The notes under the pieces were generated by a model, which worked only from the letters and a program-made list of their open reading frames with translations, did no database searches and was not told the DNA's origin. The position numbers were made by a program, and so were the translations under genes. Shown here in pieces: positions 1 through 5,195 of a stretch of DNA of 6,498 bases. How positions within the stretch are numbered: position 1 is the stretch's first letter; the number at the start of each line of letters is the position of its first letter. This stretch comes from Anaerolineaceae bacterium (GTDB lineage Bacteria; Chloroflexota; Anaerolineae; Anaerolineales; Anaerolineaceae), in assembly GCA_003532515.1 (NCBI GenBank), contig DOEX01000194.1, positions 1 through 6,498 on the forward strand, given 5' to 3'.

Positions 1-236
1 TCCAGGAAGGTCGCTAAATTGATTGCTTCTGATGAAGGAGTGACAGTAGTCAGGTTGACCAGCCGACCTTCAGCCTTTGAGACAATTTTTTGTGCCAAAA
101 CCAGCACATCTCCGTCTTCAAAGTTCAGTTCAGAGTTAATCGTTGCCTCATAGATGATCTCAGCCAGATCGTCACCTTCCTGGATAAGCGGAATTCCTGC
201 AACAGCACTTAGGACGAGTTTTTTGGTTTTTTTCAT
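1..236 (-). CDS. cofE: Coenzyme F420-0:L-glutamate ligase, N-terminal part (cut by window edge)
   Basis: CofE adds L-glutamate residues to F420-0 using GTP, the last step of coenzyme F420 synthesis, in the cytoplasm. Only the first 78 codons are visible; the gene runs off the left edge. The visible part matches the family's N-terminus: an A-V-A-G-I-P motif at residues 11-16, G-D-D-L at 21-24, and the hallmark block G-D-V-L-V-L-A-Q-K-I-V-S-K-A-E-G-R at 42-58, followed by V-T-P-S at 65-68. The metal-binding residues and C-terminal half lie outside the window, so completeness cannot be judged, nor whether a FbiB-like nitroreductase domain is fused. The start codon overlaps the stop of npdG by four bases (ATGA, 233-236). 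No convincing Shine-Dalgarno precedes it, so translation is probably coupled to npdG. The start is followed by a run of seven A bases, giving a Lys-rich N-terminus. Family call is firm; the start is supported by the overlap. Confidence 0.9.
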   Translation of the reverse strand, partial: MKKTKKLVLSAVAGIPLIQEGDDLAEIIYEATINSELNFEDGDVLVLAQKIVSKAEGRLVNLTTVTPSSEAINLATFL

Positions 237-892
237 TCAATACCAGTAATCCGGATTCCCGAAGAAGGCACTTGATATTTCATATTCAGACCGATCAGGA
301 TCGATGTCAAACCTTCAACAACGACCGTGTTTTCTATCACGCCGGCATCCCAGGCTTTTAAGCCGATATCTTCTGACAATGCAATCACGATCTCGCGGGC
401 TTCCTTGTTGCCGCCAGCCACTAAGACATCGCAGTTAATCTCTTCATCTGAAAGAAGATGCTCGAATGCAATGGTTTGAAAAGCATCAACCACCTGGACA
501 TCAGGTCCTAAAATGGCTTTGGCTTGCAATGCTGCACTTCCTTCTGGAGGCATTTGCACTTTACTCACTTTTGGGGGTACCAACGGGACACACACATCGA
601 TCAGCAATTTTCCCTGCAATTCTTCTTTTAGTCCTTCGAGGGTGGAGGCATGCACAGCAAACGGGACGGTTAAAACAGCAATGTCACAGGCTTTGACTGC
701 CTCAGCATTAGACATACCAGAGAGGTCAACTTCTTGTTCCCCGATCTTTTCGCGTAAGGTTTCAACTGCAGCCAGGGCTTTTTCAACCTGGCGCGAACCA
801 ATGATCACCTTATGACCAGCCAAAGCCCAGCGATAAGCCAGTCCACTGCCTTCTTTACCAGTTCCGCCGATAATTCCTATTGTATATTTCAT
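233..892 (-). CDS. npdG: NADPH-dependent F420 reductase (F420:NADP oxidoreductase)
   Basis: The enzyme moves hydride between NADP(H) and coenzyme F420 in the cytoplasm. The product is 219 aa, normal for the family. A Rossmann fold opens with I-G-I-I-G-G-T-G-K-E-G-S-G-L-A (residues 5-19), the glycine-rich dinucleotide motif typical of F420 reductases. I-G-S-R at 31-34 fits recognition of the NADPH 2'-phosphate. V-V-D-A-F-Q-T (134-140) and the C-terminal E-G-L-T-S-I-L-I-G-L-N (193-203) and G-I-R-I-T-G (212-217) also match the family. An in-frame ATG at 973 would add 27 residues, but these overlap the upstream amidohydrolase gene and lack family character. The ATG at 892 is chosen because AAAGGAG lies just upstream (898-904). 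It starts 10 bases after the SsnA gene's stop and ends overlapping the start of cofE, the gene that completes F420. This pairing strongly supports F420 as the cofactor. Substrate direction in vivo cannot be read from the sequence. Confidence 0.9.
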   Translation of the reverse strand: MKYTIGIIGGTGKEGSGLAYRWALAGHKVIIGSRQVEKALAAVETLREKIGEQEVDLSGMSNAEAVKACDIAVLTVPFAVHASTLEGLKEELQGKLLIDVCVPLVPPKVSKVQMPPEGSAALQAKAILGPDVQVVDAFQTIAFEHLLSDEEINCDVLVAGGNKEAREIVIALSEDIGLKAWDAGVIENTVVVEGLTSILIGLNMKYQVPSSGIRITGIE

Positions 893-897
893 CGATT

Positions 898-904
898 CTC
901 CTTT
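898..904 (-). promoter_or_regulatory. Ribosome binding site that fixes the npdG start
   Basis: On the minus strand this reads AAAGGAG, a strong Shine-Dalgarno, 5 bases before the ATG at 892. It overlaps the TAA stop of the upstream amidohydrolase gene (903-905). It favours the ATG at 892 over the earlier in-frame ATG at 973, and suggests that ribosomes ending on the upstream gene can reinitiate on npdG. Confidence 0.8.
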
Positions 905-2243
905 ACATTTGTGCGACTCGTGCCCAGGTTTGTGCAGCGACTTCGCGTGATTTTGCAGCAATTTCTTCTTCATCCAGAAAGAGGAGCTTACGTTCTTTCA
1001 TTAGCACTTTCCCGCCTGCCATCGTCATGGTGACCATGCCATCGCGGAAACCAAAAAGGATATGCCAGGGGAGATTTCCAGGGGACATGGGAGTGATGGG
1101 GTGATAATCGACAAAAATGATGTCAGCCGCCGCCCCCGGCTCTATTATTCCTACGCGCATGCCTCCCCATATTTGGGTTGCAAGCATGGAATTATTGCTG
1201 ACTGCGATCTTGATGACATCATAGCCGTTCATTGCTCTTGGATCGCCTTTGTGGTCTTTTTGAAGTAGATAAGTGAAGAACCATTCCTGCCACATGGCAT
1301 TAGAAAAGCCATCGTTGCCCAAACAAAGGTTGACACCACTCTCCAGCAACTTTTCGACCGCTGCAACACCGACTGCGTTGTTCATATTCGAACGCGGTTG
1401 GTGGGTCAGCCAGCTCTGGCTCTGGGCCAGGAGCTTGATTTCATTATCTGAAAGATGGATACCATGCGCCAGAATGCTACGTTCACTCAATATTTGTTTG
1501 TCCCAAAAGCGTTCCACTACCCGCTTGCCATACTTTGCCAACGAATCTTCCTGGTCAACAATCCCTTCAGCGGCGTGCACATGAAATCCAACCCGGTTGC
1601 CATTTTCCTCGACACATCTATCCAGTGTCTCATCAGAAACTGTCAGACTGGCATGCAGACCGAAATGTGCCTTGACCATTGGGTCAATTTCTCCTGACTG
1701 GACACGGCTGATAAAGCGGCTGTTTTCCCTGATACCTGACAAGGCGCGTTCTTCTCCGTCCCGGTCAGTCACTTCATAACACAGAGCAGATCTTAACCCC
1801 GACTGTTTGACTGCCTCATAAACAACATCCAGCGAGCCATCAATGAAATTTGGTGAGGCGTGGTGGTCGATGACGGTTGTTGTGCCATATTTGATGGCAT
1901 CGATCAACAAAGTCAGGGCTGAATAACGAGTGCCTTCTTCATCCAGGGCTTTGTCTAATTTCCACCATAGTTTTTCCAGGATCTGCTGAAAATTCACTGC
2001 CGCTTCACCCGGGATCGCCATACCACGGGAAAATGCACCATAAAAGTGTGTGTGAGCGCAGATATTTCCGGGCATGATCAATTGACCATTCGCGTCTAAT
2101 ACCTCTTCTTGCGGAAACTTCGCCTTCAACTGACCTTCAGGCTCAATTGATACAATTTTCCCGTTTTGAATCAGAATTTCCTGCCCCTCAAGGATTTGAT
2201 TAGGCTCAGCCCAGGTGATAATTCTTCCATTTGTAATGATCAT
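903..2243 (-). CDS. ssnA: SsnA-type putative aminohydrolase (amidohydrolase superfamily)
   Basis: A 446-aa cytoplasmic metal-dependent hydrolase of the amidohydrolase superfamily, closest to the SsnA branch. In other bacteria ssnA often sits with selenium-dependent molybdenum hydroxylase and purine-degradation genes; its substrate is not established. The N-terminal beta-sandwich part (about 1-55) leads to the TIM-barrel metal motif A-H-T-H (His64, His66). Other expected ligands and catalytic residues are visible: H-V-H-A-A-E (His221, His223, Glu226), A-H-G (His260) and G-N-D-G (Asp311). SsnA-specific blocks are L-W-W-K-L-D-K-A-L (92-100), D-H-H-A-S-P-N-F-I-D-G-S-L-D (126-139) and C-Y-E-V-T-D-R-D-G (155-163). 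The catalytic set is complete, so an active deaminase or hydrolase is expected. The ATG at 2243 is preceded by GAGGAGA. The gene lies 26 bases after the epimerase gene and 10 bases before npdG. None of the usual SsnA partners is visible here. No in-frame TGA suggests selenocysteine. Confidence 0.85.
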   Translation of the reverse strand: MIITNGRIITWAEPNQILEGQEILIQNGKIVSIEPEGQLKAKFPQEEVLDANGQLIMPGNICAHTHFYGAFSRGMAIPGEAAVNFQQILEKLWWKLDKALDEEGTRYSALTLLIDAIKYGTTTVIDHHASPNFIDGSLDVVYEAVKQSGLRSALCYEVTDRDGEERALSGIRENSRFISRVQSGEIDPMVKAHFGLHASLTVSDETLDRCVEENGNRVGFHVHAAEGIVDQEDSLAKYGKRVVERFWDKQILSERSILAHGIHLSDNEIKLLAQSQSWLTHQPRSNMNNAVGVAAVEKLLESGVNLCLGNDGFSNAMWQEWFFTYLLQKDHKGDPRAMNGYDVIKIAVSNNSMLATQIWGGMRVGIIEPGAAADIIFVDYHPITPMSPGNLPWHILFGFRDGMVTMTMAGGKVLMKERKLLFLDEEEIAAKSREVAAQTWARVAQM

Positions 2244-2269
2244 GTCAATCTCCTCAGGATATAGGTGGA

Positions 2270-2677
2270 TCAGTCAGTCAGTTCGTACAGCTCAATCAAG
2301 ACACCATTGCCAGCTTTAGGGTGGATAAATGCCATTTTTCGTCCCGGCAAGACTTCAGCAGTTTCATTGATCAGGCGCACACCCTTCTCTTTCAATTCCG
2401 CCAATTTCGTGTCGATGTCGTCCACCTCCATGCAGAGATGATGCATGCCTTCACCGCGTTTTTCGAGATAAGCCGCCAGACCAGTCTCGCTGCTGGTGGG
2501 CTGCACCAATTCAAGTTCGCTATCGCCAACAGGTATGAAAGCAACTCGGGAATTCTGAGAAGGAACCACTTCAATGTGGTCCAGGGTCAGACCCAGGCTG
2601 TCCTGCCAGAATTTAAGCGATTCTTCAATATCCCGGACAACGATCGCCACATGGTTTACTTTTTTGATTTTTGCCAT
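2270..2677 (-). CDS. mce: Methylmalonyl-CoA epimerase (VOC superfamily)
   Basis: This enzyme interconverts (2R)- and (2S)-methylmalonyl-CoA, the step between propionyl-CoA carboxylase and methylmalonyl-CoA mutase. The 135-aa product is a normal-length, single-domain vicinal-oxygen-chelate protein with two beta-alpha-beta-beta-beta modules. The expected metal ligands are visible: His9 in V-N-H-V-A-I, Gln59 in E-L-V-Q-P, His80 in G-M-H-H-L-C-M-E-V, and Glu129 in V-L-I-E-L near the C-terminus. These match by position the His/Gln/His/Glu set known from the Propionibacterium enzyme. The start at 2677 has TAGGAGAG just upstream. It lies 20 bases after the mutase gene on the same strand, so the two very likely share a transcript and a pathway. 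VOC proteins are diverse, but the ligand pattern and the neighbour make this assignment secure. The last codons carry a CAGT triplet repeat (2271-2282), probably by chance. Confidence 0.92.
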   Translation of the reverse strand: MAKIKKVNHVAIVVRDIEESLKFWQDSLGLTLDHIEVVPSQNSRVAFIPVGDSELELVQPTSSETGLAAYLEKRGEGMHHLCMEVDDIDTKLAELKEKGVRLINETAEVLPGRKMAFIHPKAGNGVLIELYELTD

Positions 2678-2697
2678 CTCTCTCCTATAGATGTCTG

Positions 2698-4353
2698 TTA
2701 AATGAAATTGGGGGCAACGTATTCGCCCCAGACTTTACGCAGGCGATTGCAGATTTCACCCAGGGTAAGCTTGTTTTCAACACATTCAATGATGACCGGC
2801 ATTAAATTGGCGTTGCTATTGGCAGTGTCTTCAAGCTTGTTTAACAAATCATTGACCATTTGCGCATCACGCGAAGCCCGCAATGCAGCCAGGCGCGCAT
2901 GCTGCTCTTGCTCGATCTTTGGGTCGATTTTGAGTGATTCCAGAGAAATTTCTTCTTTGACCTGGAACTTGTTGACACCAACCACGATGTCTTCAAGGTT
3001 TTCAAGGTTGCGCTGCGCCTGAAAAGCGGCTTCCTGGATTTCGTTCTGGATAAAACCATTTTCGATGGCTGCCAGGGCACCACCAACCGCATCGATTTTT
3101 TTGATGTATTCAGCCGCTTGTTTCTCAATCTCGTCGGTTAGATATTCAACCAGGTAAGAACCTGCCAGCGGATCAACAGAATCAGCAACACCTGATTCAT
3201 AACCGATGATCTGTTGGGTGCGAAGCGCCACCTGGACCGATTTTTCAGTCGGCAGCCAAAGGGCTTCGTCCATGCTATTTGTATGCAGTGACTGGGTGCC
3301 GCCCAGGACAGCCGCCAGTGCTTGCAAAGTTACTCGAACAACATTATTTTCGGGTTGCTGGGCAGTCAGAGTAGAGCCAGCCGTTTGTGTGTGGAAACGT
3401 AGAAGTTCCGATTTGGTCCTTCTGGCGCCAAAACGTTCGCGCATGATTTTGGCGTAAAGACGTCTGGCTGCCCTAAACTTGGCTACCTCTTCCAGGAAAT
3501 TATTATGAGCATTAAAAAAGAAGGAAAGCTGGTCGGCAAACTCGTCCACATCCATGCCTGATTCAATAGCTGCATCAATGTAGGCAATGGCATTCGCCAG
3601 GGTGAAAGCAACTTCTTGTACTGCCGTAGATCCGGCTTCCCGGATATGATATCCAGAAATACTGATCGTGTTCCAGTTGGGCACTTCCTGCTTGCAATAT
3701 TGAAAGATATCCGTGATAAGGCGCATGCTCGGTTTGGGAGGGAAGATATATGTTCCGCGGGCAATGTATTCCTTCAGAATGTCATTTTGGATCGTACCAC
3801 GCAGTGCTGCAGAAGGTACGCCCTGCTTCTTTGCCACAGCAATATACATTGCCAGTAATACGGCAGCAGGTGCATTAATAGTCATACTTGTTGAGACTTT
3901 ATCGAGCGGAATCTGATCGAAAAGTGTTTCCATATCCTCAATGGAAGAAATCGAGACACCCACTCTACCCACTTCGCCAAGGGCGATAGGATCGTCGGCA
4001 TCATAACCGATCTGGGTCGGCAGGTCGAAAGCGACACTCAAGCCAGTCTGTCCCTGGTCAAGCAGAAATCGGTACCTTTTATTTGATTCTTCGGCGCTGG
4101 AGAAACCGGCATACTGGCGCATGGTCCACAGACGTCCCCGGTACATCGTAGGCTGGACCCCACGAGTGTAAGGGTAAGTTCCAGGAAGACCGAGTTCTTC
4201 AAATTTTTCCAGGTTGATTGTTTCCGGTGGAACCACTGCTGGGATAGGAATGTTCGATGAAGTCTTGAATTGCTCTTTTCGCTCTGGGAAACGCTTAATG
4301 GCGGGATCATAGCATTTCTCTTTCCATTGGTCGAATTGTGTCTGGTCTGTCAT
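2698..4353 (-). CDS. mcmA: Methylmalonyl-CoA mutase family protein, large (catalytic) subunit without B12 domain
   Basis: Coenzyme B12-dependent acyl-CoA mutase catalytic chain of 551 aa, converting methylmalonyl-CoA to succinyl-CoA or a close variant. The substrate-binding TIM barrel is complete: Y-P-Y-T-R-G (60-65), T-M-Y-R-G-R-L-W-T-M-R-Q-Y-A-G-F (69-84), L-S-V-A-F-D-L-P-T-Q (105-114), G-T-I-Q-N-D-I-L-K-E-Y (187-197), Arg199 just before G-T-Y-I-F-P-P, S-I-S-G-Y-H (231-236) and T-Q-S-L-H-T-N-S (353-360). Arg199 and His236 match the CoA-substrate Arg and catalytic His of characterised mutases. Gln67 sits where those enzymes have a substrate-contacting Tyr. The protein ends without a cobalamin-binding domain (D-x-H-x-x-G is absent), so a separate small subunit is needed; none is encoded here. 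An upstream in-frame ATG at 4455 would add 34 residues. The ATG at 4353 is preferred because GAGGAGAGG lies directly upstream and family homology begins there. It leads the operon, with the epimerase next. Confidence 0.92.
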   Translation of the reverse strand: MTDQTQFDQWKEKCYDPAIKRFPERKEQFKTSSNIPIPAVVPPETINLEKFEELGLPGTYPYTRGVQPTMYRGRLWTMRQYAGFSSAEESNKRYRFLLDQGQTGLSVAFDLPTQIGYDADDPIALGEVGRVGVSISSIEDMETLFDQIPLDKVSTSMTINAPAAVLLAMYIAVAKKQGVPSAALRGTIQNDILKEYIARGTYIFPPKPSMRLITDIFQYCKQEVPNWNTISISGYHIREAGSTAVQEVAFTLANAIAYIDAAIESGMDVDEFADQLSFFFNAHNNFLEEVAKFRAARRLYAKIMRERFGARRTKSELLRFHTQTAGSTLTAQQPENNVVRVTLQALAAVLGGTQSLHTNSMDEALWLPTEKSVQVALRTQQIIGYESGVADSVDPLAGSYLVEYLTDEIEKQAAEYIKKIDAVGGALAAIENGFIQNEIQEAAFQAQRNLENLEDIVVGVNKFQVKEEISLESLKIDPKIEQEQHARLAALRASRDAQMVNDLLNKLEDTANSNANLMPVIIECVENKLTLGEICNRLRKVWGEYVAPNFI

Positions 4354-4354
4354 A

Positions 4355-4363
4355 CCTCTCCTC
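4355..4363 (-). promoter_or_regulatory. Ribosome binding site that fixes the mutase start
   Basis: Read on the minus strand this is GAGGAGAGG, immediately upstream of the ATG at 4353. It is the best Shine-Dalgarno match in this leader and argues for the 551-aa protein over a form starting at 4455, whose start would lie upstream of the predicted promoter. Confidence 0.8.
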
Positions 4364-4371
4364 AAGAATAG

Positions 4372-4391
4372 GTTAATGGTTAACAAGTTAA
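4372..4391. repeat. Three GTTAA direct repeats in the mutase leader
   Basis: GTTAA occurs at 4372-4376, 4379-4383 and 4387-4391, spaced 7 and 8 bases apart; the middle copy is part of the palindrome GTTAAC (4379-4384). The cluster spans the predicted transcription start of the mutase operon. It could be a repressor site or a chance A/T-rich run. Confidence 0.3.
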
Positions 4392-4421
4392 GTATACCTG
4401 AATGAACTCCTAATCGGTAAA
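4391..4421 (-). promoter_or_regulatory. Candidate promoter of the mutase-epimerase-ssnA-npdG-cofE operon
   Basis: On the minus strand, TATACT (4391-4396) matches the -10 consensus at five of six positions. TTTACC (4416-4421) is a four-of-six match to -35, at a slightly long 19-base spacing. The start point would fall near 4384, giving a leader of about 30 bases that contains the Shine-Dalgarno. Assignment is by consensus only. Confidence 0.42.
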
Positions 4422-4433
4422 TTAACGCCGATT
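4412..4433. promoter_or_regulatory. Inverted repeat over the mutase -35, candidate operator
   Basis: Arms AATCGG (4412-4417) and CCGATT (4428-4433) are exact reverse complements separated by 10 bases. Their centres are 16 bases apart, so both arms would face a similar side of the helix for a dimeric regulator. The left arm overlaps the predicted -35 of the minus-strand operon. Six-base arms are short and could be chance. Confidence 0.3.
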
Positions 4434-4524
4434 GCAACTGTTCGTGAAGGTCCATTGAAACGAGATTAAATTATTTCATAGGTCGACGCAAAGCAACTAT
4501 TTTACCCTTGCGAATCTCATTTTG

Positions 4525-4533
4525 TGGTAATAT
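4525..4533 (+). promoter_or_regulatory. Candidate extended -10 promoter of rplI
   Basis: TGG followed by TAATAT (4528-4533) resembles an extended -10 element (TGn plus a four-of-six hexamer). No good -35 is found at normal spacing; TTGCGA at 4508-4513 is only 14 bases away. Transcription would begin near 4540, leaving a leader of about 58 bases. Weak call. Confidence 0.3.
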
Positions 4534-4597
4534 TGACCGGCTTGGATGTTGTACCCTTCATCCACAATAAATTCACATAGCACAGAAAGGGCTAGAA

Positions 4598-5122
4598 ATG
4601 AAAGTTTTACTAATTAAGGACGTTTATAAATTAGGTCGTGCCGGCGATATCAAAAAAGTCGCCAATGGTTATGGCCGCAACTACCTCATCCCCCAGGGTT
4701 TAGCAATTCCCGCTACTGAAAGCTCATCAAAGGTTGCTGAAGCGATCGGCAAGAGAGCTACCGAACGCCGCGCCGCACTCAACGTGGAATTAAAAAGCGT
4801 TGCCGATGTGCTCGCTAAGCTGGAACTCTTCTTCCCGGTAAAAGCTGGTGAAACTGGCAAACTCTATGGTTCAGTTTCTGCTCAAGCAATTGCTGACCGC
4901 ATCAAAGCAGAAAAAGGCATCGAGCTGGAACGCAATCAACTGGTCACCGAGCCGATCCGCAACCTGGGCGAATACATGATCCCGGTTAACCTGACCCTCG
5001 ACCTGGTTCCAGAAATCCGGGTTATTGTTCACCGTGAAGGTGAAGTCTTCGTGGCAAAAGTTGAAGAAGTATACGTCGAAGTTGAAGACGAAACTACAGA
5101 AACTGAAACAACGGAAGAATAG
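4598..5122 (+). CDS. rplI: 50S ribosomal protein L9
   Basis: L9 binds 23S rRNA near the base of the L1 stalk and helps hold the reading frame. The N-terminal domain carries the complete L9 signature: Gly13, Gly16, Val21, Gly24-Tyr25, Asn28-Tyr29-Leu30, Gly34, Ala36 and Thr40. A charged connecting helix follows (about 41-75), then the C-terminal domain with G-K-L-Y-G-S-V-S (87-94). At 174 aa it is longer than the usual roughly 150. The excess is an acidic tail, about 160-174, rich in Glu and Thr and probably disordered. The ATG at 4598 has AGAAAGG (4584-4590) at good spacing. It is read away from the mutase operon and is followed by a strong terminator. The usual operon mates rpsF, ssb and rpsR are not directly upstream, so here rplI appears to be a single-gene unit. 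Confidence 0.96.
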   Translation: MKVLLIKDVYKLGRAGDIKKVANGYGRNYLIPQGLAIPATESSSKVAEAIGKRATERRAALNVELKSVADVLAKLELFFPVKAGETGKLYGSVSAQAIADRIKAEKGIELERNQLVTEPIRNLGEYMIPVNLTLDLVPEIRVIVHREGEVFVAKVEEVYVEVEDETTETETTEE

Positions 5123-5146
5123 TATTTTGGATTAAAAAAGGGTAGC

Positions 5147-5180
5147 AGCCTGCTGAGTTATTTCAGCAGGCTATTTTTTT
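5147..5180 (+). terminator. Intrinsic terminator after rplI
   Basis: A perfect 10-base stem, AGCCTGCTGA (5147-5156) with TCAGCAGGCT (5163-5172), encloses a 6-base loop. It is followed by A and seven T bases (5174-5180). It starts 25 bases after the rplI stop and should end that transcript, so the next gene needs its own promoter. An A run at 5134-5139 could give weak activity on the other strand. Confidence 0.93.
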
Positions 5181-5188
5181 GTTAGAAT
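5180..5188 (+). promoter_or_regulatory. Extended -10 promoter placed for a leaderless rodZ-like transcript
   Basis: TGT followed by TAGAAT (5183-5188) is an extended -10 with five of six hexamer matches. Seven bases separate it from the ATG at 5196, so the first transcribed base should be at or next to the A of the start codon. The expected -35 zone falls inside the terminator stem and shows no consensus. No Shine-Dalgarno lies before the ATG, in agreement with leaderless initiation. Confidence 0.5.
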
Positions 5189-5195
5189 CAGCATC

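Noticed and set aside
893..973. A 27-residue N-terminal extension of npdG starting at 973
   Set aside because: It overlaps the end of the SsnA gene, has no family similarity, and a strong Shine-Dalgarno marks the ATG at 892.
903..2243. SsnA as a selenoprotein
   Set aside because: The frame is continuous with no internal TGA, and no SECIS-like requirement arises; the selenium link is only from family gene context elsewhere.
2271..2282. Three tandem CAGT units at the end of the epimerase gene
   Set aside because: Only three units, explained by the codons for the C-terminal residues; too short to call a functional repeat.
4354..4455. A 34-residue N-terminal extension of the mutase starting at 4455
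   Set aside because: It would cover the predicted promoter and has no mutase homology; the ATG at 4353 has a strong Shine-Dalgarno.
4354..4597. Riboswitch, for example cobalamin-type, before the B12-dependent mutase operon
   Set aside because: The predicted leader is only about 30 bases, and no B12-box-like conserved block or terminator hairpin is seen between the promoter and the start codon.
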